A stretch of 64,000 bases of DNA from Pseudoduganella dura (GTDB taxonomy: Bacteria > Pseudomonadota > Gammaproteobacteria > Burkholderiales > Burkholderiaceae_D). The stretch spans positions 5,766,001-5,830,000 of the forward strand of contig NZ_WNWM01000002.1 of NCBI RefSeq assembly GCF_009727155.1. The letters run 5' to 3'. Below are positions 8,878-23,412 of the stretch, in pieces. Numbering within the stretch: position 1 is the stretch's first letter; each line of letters opens with the position of its first letter. A program made the translations under genes and the position numbers. The notes beneath the pieces were generated by a model, which saw nothing but the letters and a program-made list of their open reading frames with translations, was not told the DNA's origin and searched no databases.

Positions 8878-9629
8878 GCGGCATCGGCGGCATCACGCTC
8901 GACGGCATCTCGAAGCGCTACGACAATGGCCTGCAGGCGATCGATACCGTCGACCTGGCGTTGCCGGCCGGGTCGTTCACCTCGATCGTCGGGCCGTCGG
9001 GCTGCGGCAAATCGACGCTGCTGCGCATCATCGCCGGCTTGGTCGAACCCAGCACCGGCCGCTGCCTGCGCGGCGCGGGCACGCCGGCCTTCGTGTTCCA
9101 GGAGCCCGCGCTGCTGCCCTGGCGCACGGTCGAGGGCAACGTCCGGTTGCTGATGGAACTGGAAGACTGGGCGACAAGCGATTGCCGGGCGCGCGCCGCG
9201 GAAGTGCAGCGGCAGGTCGGCCTGGGCGGCTTCGAGCGCGCCTATCCGCACGAACTGTCGGGCGGCATGCGCATGCGCCTGTCGCTGGCCCGCGCGCTGG
9301 CATTGCGGCCCGACCTGCTGCTGCTCGACGAGCCGCTGGCCGCCGTGGACGAACTCACCCGCGACCTGCTGCAGGAACAGCTGTCGCAGCTGTGGCAGGG
9401 GGCGGGATTTACCGCCGTGCTGGTCACCCACAACGTGCACGAGGCGCTGTTCCTGTCCGAGCGGGTCGTGGTGATGGCGCCACGCCCGGGGCGCGTGGTG
9501 CGGGTATTCGACGTGCCGTTCGCATTCCCGCGCGCGCCGGAGCTGCGCGCCAGCCCCGCCTTCGCCGCGCTGGCCGGGCAGGTCAGCGCCACACTGCGCG
9601 CATCCACCACCATCCAGGGGCAGTCATGA
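8874..9629 (+). CDS. ABC transporter ATP-binding protein (SsuB/TauB-like)
   Basis: 251-residue ATPase of an importer. Walker A GPSGCGKST at about residues 42-50, Q-loop FVFQEPALLPWRT, signature LSGGMRMRLSLARAL (Gly-Met instead of the usual Gly-Gln), Walker B LLLLDEPLAAVDE and switch His in VLVTHNVHEALFLSE. The Q-loop form 'Q-x-x-x-LLPW' is typical of nitrate/sulfonate/taurine importers. It overlaps the binding-protein and permease genes through ATGA junctions. Confidence 0.92.
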   Translation: MSGIGGITLDGISKRYDNGLQAIDTVDLALPAGSFTSIVGPSGCGKSTLLRIIAGLVEPSTGRCLRGAGTPAFVFQEPALLPWRTVEGNVRLLMELEDWATSDCRARAAEVQRQVGLGGFERAYPHELSGGMRMRLSLARALALRPDLLLLDEPLAAVDELTRDLLQEQLSQLWQGAGFTAVLVTHNVHEALFLSERVVVMAPRPGRVVRVFDVPFAFPRAPELRASPAFAALAGQVSATLRASTTIQGQS

Positions 9630-10432
9630 CCGACATTGCTTTCCGTTCTTCTGCCGCCGGGCGCATGGCGGCGCAATGGCTGCCCGCCCCGGCGCTGGCG
9701 GTGCTGGCGCTGGGCGCCTGGCAGGCGCTGTGCATGACCGTCTACCGGGGCAAGGGTTACCTGCTGCCGTCGCCGCTGGACGTGGCCGGCGCGGCCGCGA
9801 ACAACGCCACACTGCTGGCCGGCGCCGCGTCGACCACGCTGCGCGAAGCGGTGCTCGGGTATGTGCTGGCGGCGCTGCTCGGCATCGCGCTGGCGGCGGC
9901 CATGAGTCAGGCGCGCCTGCTGGAACGCTGCCTGTATCCATATGCGGTGCTGCTGCAGACGGTGCCAGTGGTCGCGGTGGCGCCGCTGATCGTGCTGTGG
10001 AGCGGCTACAACGAACGCTCGGTGGTGCTGATCGCGCTGATCATGGCGCTGTTTCCGATCGTGAACAACACGCTGCTGGGCCTGCGTTCCACGCCGGTGC
10101 AGCTGCTCGAACTGTTCGCGCTGCACCGCACCGGGCGCTGGCGTACCTTCATCCGGCTGCGGCTGCCGGCGGCGCTGCCGCACACGCTGGCCGGCCTGCG
10201 CATTTCCGCCGGGCTGTCGGTGATCGGCGCCATCGTCGGCGAATTCATCATCGGCGCAGGCAACGCCGCCGGCGGGCTCGGCGTGCAGATCGTGTTCGCG
10301 CAGGGGCGCATGGATACGGCGCTGCTGTTTGCCGAAGTGATCGCCGCGACCATGCTGGGCTTTGCCCTGTTCGCCGCGGCAAGCGGGGCGGGGCGCCTGC
10401 TGCTGCGCCACTGGCATGAATCGGTGCGGTAG
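9626..10432 (+). CDS. ABC transporter permease (SsuC/TauC-like)
   Basis: 268-residue inner-membrane permease with about six membrane segments. VLLQTVPVVAVAPLIVLWSG is the characteristic motif of nitrate/sulfonate/taurine permeases, and LRLPAALPHTLAGLRISAGL matches the EAA loop that contacts the ATPase. Last gene of the five-gene operon; overlaps the ATPase gene by four bases. The stop is directly followed by short GCAGGAA repeats. Confidence 0.9.
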   Translation: MTDIAFRSSAAGRMAAQWLPAPALAVLALGAWQALCMTVYRGKGYLLPSPLDVAGAAANNATLLAGAASTTLREAVLGYVLAALLGIALAAAMSQARLLERCLYPYAVLLQTVPVVAVAPLIVLWSGYNERSVVLIALIMALFPIVNNTLLGLRSTPVQLLELFALHRTGRWRTFIRLRLPAALPHTLAGLRISAGLSVIGAIVGEFIIGAGNAAGGLGVQIVFAQGRMDTALLFAEVIAATMLGFALFAAASGAGRLLLRHWHESVR

Positions 10433-10435
10433 ATC

Positions 10436-10482
10436 AAGCAGGAAGCAAAGCAGGAAATGAGGCAGGAAACAAGGCAGGAAAC
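10436..10482 (+). repeat. Four short tandem GCAGGAA repeats after the permease gene
   Basis: Immediately after the permease stop the DNA contains four copies of an 11-13 base unit centred on GCAGGAA (AAGCAGGAAGC, AAAGCAGGAAATG, AGGCAGGAAAC, AAGGCAGGAAAC). It looks like local slippage duplication; no function is visible. Confidence 0.7.
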
Positions 10483-10643
10483 CTCGGGCCGCGAAGCCCC
10501 GAAGACGGTGTTGGATATTGTTGAACCGCAGGTCGCTGTAACCCGCGGCAACACTCGACCATTCCTCCAGCGTACGGTCGTGCGGCCCCAAAAACAGGTC
10601 GTGCGCTAGAATGCGGGAAACCGTTCTTTGAGGGTAAAAAAAT

Positions 10644-11204
10644 ATGAGCGAGGATAAGCAAAAGCTCGATGGCGCCGCATGGTTCACGTTGTCGGGCGAC
10701 GTCAACAGCGATATGGTCCATCGTGTATTCGAAGCGGTGGCGGACATGACGGAGGACGGCGTCGAGACTGCCCACATCCTGCTGCAATCGAATGGCGGCT
10801 ATGTCAGCGATGGCCTGTGCCTGTACAACTACCTGTCCAACCTGCCGATCAAGGTGGTCATGTACAACGGCGGCGCAGTGGCGTCGATTGCCGTGATCCT
10901 GTTCCTGGCCGGGCGCGAGCGCTATGCCAGCGAAACCGGCCGCTTCATGGTGCACAAGTCGCATGCCAGCGCGCCTTCGGGGGCGCGGCCCGATGCCCTG
11001 CGCATCATCGTCGAGGGTTTGCAGGCGGACGATGCGCGCACCGAGTCGATCCTGCGCCAGCACGTGCACCTGAGCGAGGAACACTGGCTCGTCCATGCCC
11101 ATGCCGACCTGCACCTGACCGCGCGCGATGCCGCCAAGGTCGACCTCATCAACGAAATCCGCGATTTCCGCCCCCCGAAAGGCAAGCGGGTGACGAATAT
11201 TTAA
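10644..11204 (+). CDS. ClpP-like serine protease family protein
   Basis: 186 residues with the crotonase-like ClpP fold. The stretch HILLQSNGGYVSDGL corresponds to the ClpP 'SPGG' oxyanion strand, YNGGAVASIAVILFLAG carries the likely nucleophile Ser (normally G-x-A-S-M), and FMVHKSHASA the likely His. DLINEIRDF near the end may supply the Asp. It is not the housekeeping clpP: the sequence is divergent, there is no clpX or tig neighbour, and the loop after the nucleophile differs. Activity and ClpX/ClpA partnership are unknown. A hairpin terminator candidate follows. Confidence 0.75.
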   Translation: MSEDKQKLDGAAWFTLSGDVNSDMVHRVFEAVADMTEDGVETAHILLQSNGGYVSDGLCLYNYLSNLPIKVVMYNGGAVASIAVILFLAGRERYASETGRFMVHKSHASAPSGARPDALRIIVEGLQADDARTESILRQHVHLSEEHWLVHAHADLHLTARDAAKVDLINEIRDFRPPKGKRVTNI

Positions 11205-11280
11205 ACCAGGAATATCCGGGTCCGGATTCCAGGTTCGCCGCGCATCGCAGTCCAGGTTGCGCTGCAGCTCGCACGGACGA

Positions 11281-11322
11281 GAAAAAAGCCTGGTACGACA
11301 CTGCTGTTCCAGGCTTTTCTCG
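11281..11322. terminator. Bidirectional intrinsic terminator candidate
   Basis: AAAAGCCTGG and CCAGGCTTTT form a perfect 10 bp stem with an A-tract on one side and a T-tract on the other. It lies between two genes that face each other (ClpP-like on plus, small hydrophilic protein on minus) and could end both transcripts. Confidence 0.7.
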
Positions 11323-11371
11323 TGGTGAAGCATCCGGCCGCGAATATCGGCTGCACGCTGGTCCGGCGTTG

Positions 11372-11560
11372 TTACTTGCCGCGCGAGCTGGATTTCTTGG
11401 TGTCGTTCTTGTGGCTTTGACGGCCGGCTTCGGCATGCTGCTCCGGCGTGCCGCCCTGGGTGCCGCCCGAAGCGGAGCCTTTGTTGCCGGACTGTTTCGA
11501 GCCGCTGCTGGAGGAGGAAGAGCCCTGCTTGTTGCCACCGCTTTTCTGATTCGAGGCCAT
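11372..11560 (-). CDS. Small Gly/Ser/Lys-rich hydrophilic protein
   Basis: 62 residues starting MASNQKSGGNKQG and ending KNDTKKSSSRGK. Composition is dominated by Ser, Gly, Lys, Asn and Gln, with no hydrophobic core. GGTQGGTPEQHAEAGRQSHK resembles the KGG-type 'G-F-A-S-M-D-x-x-K...GKA-A' repeats of stress-induced hydrophilic proteins only loosely. The start at 11560 has AAGGAACGCAAA before it on the minus strand, better than the upstream in-frame ATG at 11608. Probably a stress-related disordered protein; function unknown. Confidence 0.6.
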   Translation of the reverse strand: MASNQKSGGNKQGSSSSSSGSKQSGNKGSASGGTQGGTPEQHAEAGRQSHKNDTKKSSSRGK

Positions 11561-11875
11561 TTTGCGTTCCTTTATCAAGTGAAGTAGACAATGCGCGCCG
11601 TTGCTCATCAGTGACCGTGCCGCTTTGGCGCGACCGTGTCACGAACTCGTTTCCGGTAGCGAAATGATGCGTTTTCGATCAGACGCCGGATATCGGAGTT
11701 TACCGTTAGCCCCTGTAGGACAAGGCCCCGCAGCACAAGCATTAAGCTCGACAATACAAGGACTTACGCGAGCACAGCGGCAATACGACGCGGATTTTGT
11801 CGATAATTTCCACCTTGATATTGCTTTGTGGAAATGGTGTGGCAGAATGAGACCATCGATCATCCGTCCGTAATC
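11561..11875. other. Divergent intergenic region before the DUF1631 gene
   Basis: About 315 bases containing control signals for the small protein (minus) and the DUF1631 gene (plus). The clearest structure is the inverted repeat at 11806-11835. No additional gene is supported. Confidence 0.4.
11806..11835. promoter_or_regulatory. Inverted repeat upstream of the DUF1631 gene
   Basis: ATTTCCAC (11806-11813) and GTGGAAAT (11828-11835) are perfect 8 bp inverted arms separated by 14 bases. A promoter-like pair TTGCTT (11821) and CAGAAT (about 11843) overlaps it with a 16 base spacer, so it may be an operator. If so, the coding start lies downstream at 11876. Confidence 0.35.
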
Positions 11876-13960
11876 ATGCTTTCCACTTCCACCCATCCAG
11901 AGCTGCCACCGGGGGCCGTCAGCCCGCGGCACGCGGTGCTGGAAGAACTGGTCGCGATCGCGCTGCGCCACGTGGCCGAAGGCTTCGGCGCTGTCTGTTC
12001 GCAGCTGGCCGGCATCCTGGAGGACGGCGCCGCGCCCGCAGGGGCGCGCACCCGCGCCGCCGGCCTGCTGCGCGGCCGTTGCCATGCGTTGCTCCCGGTC
12101 GTGAGCCGGGTGCTCGAACGGGCATTGCGAGAAGAGCTGGCCCGGCTGGCACCACGGCCGCGCGGGGCGGAGCAGCCGCTGGAACTGGTGCCCTACGAAG
12201 AAATGGACCAGCGCGTGACCTTCGGCGCCATTGCCAGGCCGTTCGATACCGCCCATGCCGATGCCCTCGCGGTGCTCAATGCCCGCCTGGCACGCCTGCT
12301 GGAACGCGAAACTCTCCGCACCAATCCATTCCGGCCCGAGGTCTTCGTCGCCGCGCTGCACCAGGCGTGGACGGAGTTCGACGGCGAGCCGGACAGTGCC
12401 GCCGCCGTGCTGGCGCTGTTGCAGCCGGACCGGTTCCACGACCTCGGCAGGATCTATGCCGCGCTCGATCTCGCGCTGGAGCGCCGTGGCGTGCCGTCCG
12501 GCATCCACCGCCGGCCATGGGCGGAGCAGGCCGCGCATGACGGCCGGCGCCAGGCCGGACTGTCCCGCCGGCTCCATGCGTACTTCGCGCGCACCGGCGC
12601 GGAAGGCGCGCCGGCCGATAGCGATGCGCCACCGCCCGCCGGCGCCGTCGGTGCGCACCTGCAGGCATGGCTGGCCAGCCTGCAGGTACGGCCTGGCGAT
12701 GCCTCCAACGTGGTCCGGTTGCCGGCGCTGCGGCGCAACGCGCCCCCCGGCATGCTGTCGCGCGCCGACGAAGGCACGATCGACCTGCTGTCCGCCGTGT
12801 TCGATACCGTGTCCGGCGACCAGGCGATTTCGCCGGAAAGCCGCGAGCTGCTCGGCTTGCTGCAGCTGCCGCTGCTGAAGGCGGCACTGGCGGACCGCGA
12901 TTTCTTCTTCCAGGAACAGCACCCGGCGCGCCGCCTGCTGGAGCTGCTGTCGCACCTGGGCTGGGAGCGCACGCTGCGCGGCGGCGGGCGGCGCGACGAT
13001 CCCCAGTTCCAGGCCATGCGCCGCAGTGTCGACCGTGCCGCGCGCGACGGCGATGAGGCGGCGGCGGCCTTTGACCAGGCTGTTCGCGAACTCGAGGCGG
13101 CGCTGAAGGCGGAAGAAGCGGAAGCGGCCGGCGCCATCGCGGCACCGATCGCCGCCGCGCTGAAGCAGGAGAAAACCGCGGCGGCCCGCCGCTGCGCGCG
13201 GGATGCAGTGGCGATGCGCGTCGGCACCGGCGAAGTGGTGGCCGTGGTCGAAGCGTTCCTGGAAAACAAATGGACCGACGTGCTCACAGTTGCCTACAGC
13301 ATCGATGACGACAGGCCCGGCGCGGTACGCCACGCCACGCAGGCGATGGACGACCTGCTGTGGAGCGTGCGGCCAAAGCTCGACGCCGGCGAGCGCCGGG
13401 ACTTCATCGCGAAACTCCCGTCCCTGCTGGCCACGTTGAACCGGTGGCTGGACGTCGTCCGGTGGCACGATGCCGACCGGCTGCGCTTCTTCGCCGAACT
13501 GGCCGATTGCCACGCGTCGATCGTGCGCGCGCCGCTGGACATGCCGGCCGAACGGAGGCTGGAGCTTGCCGTGCAGGCCACCCGGCTGGCGGCCGAACGC
13601 CGCGCGGCGCGTGCGGCGCAGGAATCCCGGGCGGCGACGGTGCCGCCTGCGCCGGCGCCGGAAGAAGAACTGGCCGGCCTGGCGCGCGGCACGTGGTTCG
13701 ACCTCGATGGCGACGGCGGCCCGCGCAAGGTCCGGCTGGCATGGATCAGCCCCCTGCGCACCCTGTTTATCTTTTCCAACGGCGCGCGCGAGGAAGCGTT
13801 CTCGCTGGCGGCAACCGAACTGGCGCAGCGCCTGCGCGCCGGCACGGCCACCGTGCTGCATGCCGAAGGCGTGGTGGTGCGCGCGCTGTCGCAGGCGCTG
13901 GCGGTGAATGATGCCGGCGCGACGGATCCGGCCGGGCATGCCGGCGTGGCCGCCGCCTGA
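11876..13960 (+). CDS. DUF1631 family protein
   Basis: About 694 residues, cytoplasmic, Ala/Arg-rich and largely helical. The family feature is the C-terminal small beta domain LARGTWFDLDGDGGPRKVRL followed by AWISPLRTLFIFSNGA, as in the DUF1631 proteins of beta- and gammaproteobacteria; it resembles a PilZ-like fold, so nucleotide binding is possible but not shown. Central motifs include VVAVVEAFLENKWTDVL and LDDLLWSV-like helices. An in-frame ATG at 11828 would add 16 residues; I prefer 11876 because promoter-like sequence covers the earlier start, though neither has a good ribosome binding site. Function unknown. Confidence 0.8.
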   Translation: MLSTSTHPELPPGAVSPRHAVLEELVAIALRHVAEGFGAVCSQLAGILEDGAAPAGARTRAAGLLRGRCHALLPVVSRVLERALREELARLAPRPRGAEQPLELVPYEEMDQRVTFGAIARPFDTAHADALAVLNARLARLLERETLRTNPFRPEVFVAALHQAWTEFDGEPDSAAAVLALLQPDRFHDLGRIYAALDLALERRGVPSGIHRRPWAEQAAHDGRRQAGLSRRLHAYFARTGAEGAPADSDAPPPAGAVGAHLQAWLASLQVRPGDASNVVRLPALRRNAPPGMLSRADEGTIDLLSAVFDTVSGDQAISPESRELLGLLQLPLLKAALADRDFFFQEQHPARRLLELLSHLGWERTLRGGGRRDDPQFQAMRRSVDRAARDGDEAAAAFDQAVRELEAALKAEEAEAAGAIAAPIAAALKQEKTAAARRCARDAVAMRVGTGEVVAVVEAFLENKWTDVLTVAYSIDDDRPGAVRHATQAMDDLLWSVRPKLDAGERRDFIAKLPSLLATLNRWLDVVRWHDADRLRFFAELADCHASIVRAPLDMPAERRLELAVQATRLAAERRAARAAQESRAATVPPAPAPEEELAGLARGTWFDLDGDGGPRKVRLAWISPLRTLFIFSNGAREEAFSLAATELAQRLRAGTATVLHAEGVVVRALSQALAVNDAGATDPAGHAGVAAA

Positions 13961-14274
13961 GCGGCGGAACAACGCGGACAACGCCCGTTCCAGGCCCGTC
14001 CGGCCGCCGCGTGCCACGTCACGCATGCCGGCAAATGCCGCGCGGGAAGTACCGCGGCCGTGATCGAAGCGGCAAGTTTAAGAAGAACTTAATATATAGT
14101 CACTACCCTGCCACCTCCGCGGTCGCCTGGGCGTGGTCGACCGGCTATGCCGGGAACCGCTGTCGGCAGGGGCCTTGTTGCACGATGTGGCATACACGTG
14201 GCATTAAGATGAAGTTGCTAATTCGCAACTTTTCGTGTATAAACCGGTGCAGGCAATCACGAGGAATCGAACCG
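13961..14274. other. Intergenic region before the PAP2-like gene
   Basis: About 314 bases without a supported gene. It holds an AT-rich island (TTAATATATAG near 14088) likely to contain a promoter and a perfect hairpin AAGTTGC-TAATTC-GCAACTT at 14212-14231, which lies about 45 bases before the next start and could act on the leader. Confidence 0.4.
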
Positions 14275-14922
14275 ATGATGATGTTGTGGATGGCGCTGTC
14301 GGCGCTGGGCAGTATGGGTGTGACGGGGCCGCTGGGCGTTGCCGTCGCCGTATGGCTGCTGGCCGGGCGCACCTGGCGCCTGTCGCTGTCATGGTGCCTG
14401 CTGTTCGGTATCGGCCTGCTGCTCGTGGTGGCCACCAAGGTGGCCTGGTACGGCTGGGGCATCGGCATCCCCGAGTGGAAGTTCGCCGGCCTGTCGGGGC
14501 ACGCGATGCGCGCGTGCGCCGTGTACCCGGTGGTGCTTTACCTGATGTTCCTGAAGGCGCGGCCGCTTGTCCGCCACGCGGCGCTGGCCGGCGGCGTGCT
14601 GCTGTCCGTGCTGATCAGCCTCTCCCGCGTGCCGGTGCTGGCGCATTCGATGTCTGAAGTGGTGCTCGGCGGCGGCGTGGGCCTGGCCGTGGCCGCGGCA
14701 TTCATCGCCATGGCGCGCAGCGAGCGGCCGGCGGCCGTCGGCCGCATCCTGGTCGCGCTGTGCGTGCCGCTGGTGCTGGTGATGCCGTTCACGAAACCTG
14801 TGCCGGGCGAAAGGTGGGTGCGGCAGGTGGCGGTGTACCTGTCGGGCAACGAGCCGGTCCAGCGCGCCTGGAAGCTGGGCCCCGACCGCAAGCCGTACAG
14901 GAAAGCGCAGGGGCCGGTCTGA
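14275..14922 (+). CDS. PAP2-like phosphatase membrane protein
   Basis: 215 residues with about six membrane segments. It shows a reduced PAP2 phosphatase signature: a Lys in TKVAWYGWG, LSGHAMRA for the usual PSGH, and SRVPVLAHSMSE for SRxxxxxHxxxD. The final Asp is replaced by Glu, so catalysis is uncertain. PAP2 enzymes remove phosphate from lipid phosphates such as undecaprenyl pyrophosphate or phosphatidic acid at the membrane. GAGGAA at 14261-14266 supports the start at 14275 rather than ATGs further upstream. Confidence 0.7.
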   Translation: MMMLWMALSALGSMGVTGPLGVAVAVWLLAGRTWRLSLSWCLLFGIGLLLVVATKVAWYGWGIGIPEWKFAGLSGHAMRACAVYPVVLYLMFLKARPLVRHAALAGGVLLSVLISLSRVPVLAHSMSEVVLGGGVGLAVAAAFIAMARSERPAAVGRILVALCVPLVLVMPFTKPVPGERWVRQVAVYLSGNEPVQRAWKLGPDRKPYRKAQGPV

Positions 14923-15036
14923 GGCTTGCCGGCGCACCGGTGGACGCAATAGTGCGATTTTGTCCAGAGCCGTTGCGCGCGATGGTATGATAACCACCTC
15001 TGCAACCAGCCTGCCGGGCGAAGAACATTTACCTAC

Positions 15037-18000
15037 GTGCGTCTATCTTCCATTAAATTGTCGGGATTTAAGTCGTTCGTCGATCCCACCAATTTCCAGG
15101 TGCCGGGGCAGCTGGTAGGTGTGGTGGGCCCGAACGGCTGCGGCAAGTCCAACATCATCGATGCGGTGCGCTGGGTGCTGGGCGAATCGAAGGCATCCGA
15201 GCTGCGCGGCGAGTCGATGCAGGATGTGATCTTCAACGGTTCCACGCACCGCAAGCCGGCCGGCCGCGCATCCGTCGAGCTGGTGTTCGACAACCATGAC
15301 GGCAAGGCGTCCGGCCAGTGGGGCCAGTATGCCGAGATCGCCGTCAAGCGCACGCTCACGCGCGACGGCACTTCCACCTACTACATCAACGGCCAGCCGG
15401 TGCGCCGGCGCGACATCCAGGATATCTTCCTCGGCACCGGCCTCGGTCCGCGCGCGTACGCGATCATCGGCCAGGGCATGATCGCCCGCATCATCGAATC
15501 CCGTCCGGAAGAATTGCGCGTATTCCTCGAGGAAGCCGCCGGCGTCTCGAAGTACAAGGAGCGCCGGCGCGAAACGGAAAACCGGCTGCACGACACGCGC
15601 GACAACCTGCTGCGCGTGGAAGACATCCTGCGCGAACTGAACGGCAACCTGGAAAAACTCGAGGGGCAGGCCGCGGTCGCGACCCGCTTCCACCAGCTCC
15701 AGGCGGACCAGGACGAAAAGCAGAAGCTGCTCTGGCTGCTGCGCCGCAACGAGGCGCAGGCCGAGCAGGCGCGCTGGTTCGCCGAGGTGCTGCAGGCGCA
15801 GACGGACCTGGAGCAGCAGACGGCGCAACTGCGCGGCGTGGAACTGTCGCTGGAACAGATGCGGCAGGCCCACTTCGCCGTCGGCGACCGGCTGCACAGC
15901 GCGCAGGGCGCCCTGTACCAGACCAATGCCGAAATCGGCAGCCTCGAGGCGCAGATCAAGTTCGTGGTCGAATCGCGCACCCGCCTGCAGCAGCAGCTCG
16001 GCACGCTGGCGGCGCAGCGCGATCAATGGCAGCAACAGGCCAGCGAGTACGGCGGGCAGGTCGAGGAAGCGGAATTCAACCTCGAGGAGCTGGCCGCGAA
16101 GGTCGAGGAATCGCGCATGCTGGCCGAGCAGAAGGGCGAACTGCTGCCGCTGCTGGAGGGCGAATGGCGCACGGCACAGGAGAAAGCGACGCAGTCGCGT
16201 GCCCGCATCATGGGCGCGCAGCAGCAGCTCGAACTCGAATCGGCGCACCAGAGAAATGCCTCGAACATCCTCTCCGGCCTCGTCGCGCGCCGCGAGCGGC
16301 TGCAGCAGGAAAGGAACGGGCTGGCGATGCCGGATGCCGCGCACCTGGAAAACCTGCGTTATCAACTGCAAGAAAAGCAGCAGGCGCTGGAAGAAACCGG
16401 CATGCAGCTCGAGGAGGCGCTCGAACAGCAGCCGCGCCTGGAAGAGGAACGCCGCGCCGCGCAGGCCGCCGTGCAAGGCGAAACCGCCACCAGCGCGCAG
16501 CTCGATGCGCGCCTGACCGCGCTGCGCCAGTTGCAGGAGCGCGTGCAGACGCAGGGCAAGGTCACGCCGTGGCTGCAGAAGCACGGGCTGGACGAGCTGC
16601 CGCGGCTGTGGCAAAAGCTCGCCATCGAGCCGGGCTGGGAACCGGCGCTGGAATCGGTGCTGCGCGAGCGCGCCGGCGCCTTGCAGGTATCGAACCTCGA
16701 CTGGGCCAAGCACTTCCTCGGCGATGCGCCGCCCGCCAAGCTGGCCCTGTTCGCGCCCGTGACCGCCGCGCCGGCCGCGGCCGCGCCGGTCGGCTTCAAA
16801 CCGCTGCTCGACCTGCTGAAACTGAACGATCCCGGCCTGCGCGGCGTGCTGCAGGACTGGCTGCACAACGTCTTCGTGGCCGAGGACACGGCGCAGGCCT
16901 TCTCGAACCGGGTGCACCTGCCGGCCGGCGCCTGCTTCGTCACGCGCCAGGGGCACGTGGTCACGCAGTCCAGCGTGCGCTTCCATGCCGCCGATTCCGA
17001 GCAGGAAGGCATGCTGGGCCGCCAGCAGGAAATCGACAACATCGCCAAGCAGCTGCGCGCCCAGGCGATGCTGGCCGACGAGGCCCGCGCCCGCGCGGTG
17101 CGCGCCGAAGCGGCCCTCGCGCAGCACACCCGCGTGGTAACCGAACTGCGCCAGCGCAACGGGGCGCTGACGACGGCCGTGCACGCGCTGCAGCTCGACG
17201 TGGTAAAGCTGTCCGAAGTCGAGGCGCGCTTCGCCCAGCGCAGCACGCAGATCGAAAGCGACCTCGCCGAGATCGCCGCGCAGGAAGCGGAACAGATGGC
17301 GGTGAAGCTCGAATCGGAAGAGAAATTCGAACAGCTCGACTACGAACTGGCCGAACTGCAGGGCGCGCACGAAGAGGGCCAGGAAGCGTTCCTGCGCATC
17401 GAAGCCCGGCTGGCCGATGCCCGCGAGGCGCTGCGCGACCTGGAGCGACGCGCGCAGGAAGCGGAATTTGCCGAGAAATCCGCGCGCCATCGCATCGACG
17501 AGCTGCGCCGCAACATCGCCACCGCCACCACGCAGGCCGCCCAGGTGGCCGACAGCCTGCGCGCCGGCGAGCAGGAACTGGCCGGCCTCGAAGCGGGCAG
17601 CGCCAGCGAAGGCCTGCAGGACCTGCTCGACCGCCGCTCGCAGCAGGAACGCGCGCTGGCCGATGCGCGGCACGAGCTGGACCAGGTTTCGCAGCAGATG
17701 CGCCATGCCGAGGAAGCGCGCACGAACAACGAGCGCAGCCTGCAGCCGCAACGCGACCGCATCATGGAAATGCAACTGAAGGAACAGGCCGCGCGGCTGA
17801 ACCAGGAACAGTTCGCGCAGCAGCTCGCCGAGGCGCAGGCCGTCGCGCAGTTCGACGAAGCGGCGCTGGCGGCACGGCTGCAGCCGGACATGAAGGCGCA
17901 ATACCTGCAGGGCGAGGTGACGCGGCTGTCCAATGCGATCGCCGCACTGGGCGCCGTCAACCTGGCCGCGCTCGACGAACTGGCGCAGGCGTCCGAGCGC

Positions 18001-18569
18001 AAGAACTACCTGGACGCGCAAAACCGCGATCTCACGGAAGCCATCGACACGCTCGAGGATGCGATCCAGAAGATCGACAAGGAAACGCGCGACCTGTTGC
18101 AGGAGACCTTCGATCGCGTCAACGGGCACTTTTCCGAACTGTTCCCGATCCTGTTCGGCGGCGGACAGGCTAAACTGACCATGACGGGCGACGAGATCCT
18201 CGACTCCGGCGTGCAGGTGATGGCCCAGCCGCCGGGCAAGAAGAACGCGACGATCCACCTGCTGTCCGGCGGCGAAAAGGCGCTGACGGCGACGGCCCTC
18301 GTGTTTTCGATGTTCCGCCTGAACCCGGCGCCGTTCTGCCTGCTCGACGAAGTCGATGCACCGCTGGACGACGCCAACACGGAACGTTTCTGCCGGATGG
18401 TGAAACGCATGTCCGACCAGACCCAATTCCTCTTCATCTCGCACAACAAGATCGCGATGGAGATGGCCACTCAACTGATCGGTGTGACGATGCAGGAGCA
18501 GGGCGTATCGCGCATCGTGGCGGTGGATATGGAAGCCGCCGCCAACTTCGCTACCGAGGCACAAGCAGC

Positions 18570-18573
<4 letters not shown>
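15037..18573 (+). CDS. smc: Chromosome segregation ATPase SMC
   Basis: 1178 residues, normal for bacterial SMC, which with ScpA/ScpB loops and compacts the chromosome. Head part one has MRLSSIKLSGFKSFVDPT and Walker A VGPNGCGKSNIIDAVRW (about 28-44). Long coiled coils (about 170-500 and 660-1000) flank a hinge around 510-640. Head part two has the ABC signature LLSGGEKALTATAL and Walker B PFCLLDEVDAPLDDAN. The start is GTG at 15037 with only a weak ribosome binding site. First gene of smc-zipA-ligA; its stop overlaps the zipA start. Confidence 0.97.
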
Positions 18574-22341
<3,768 letters not shown>

Positions 22342-22380
22342 CCAGCCAGCGCCTCGATTTCACGGTTGGCATGCGAACAT

Positions 22381-22433
22381 CGGTGCCTGACACCTTTTCC
22401 GGATGAATCACCTGGAAAAGGTGTCAGGCACCG
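22381..22433. repeat. Perfect inverted repeat A (GGTGCCTGACACC family)
   Basis: Arms 22381-22400 and 22414-22433 (CGGTGCCTGACACCTTTTCC and its exact complement) form a 20 bp perfect stem with a 13 base loop. Each arm itself contains the GGTG-N5-CACC core. It lies between ligA and galU and belongs to the family also seen at 23951, 27758 and 27809. It may act as a terminator-like hairpin. Confidence 0.9.
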
Positions 22434-22527
22434 GTTATCCAGCGCTGACCGTGTTGACGGCGCCAGTCGCAGGCACCGGTTTCCAACAGCATCCTGGTCA
22501 AGAAACATTCTGAACGAGAACAAGCAG

Positions 22528-23408
<881 letters not shown>

Positions 23409-23412
<4 letters not shown>

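Noticed and set aside
15043..18564. Long minus-strand open frame of over 1100 codons opposite smc
   Set aside because: Shadow of smc, which has all SMC motifs; the reverse product is low-complexity Arg/Leu/Gln.
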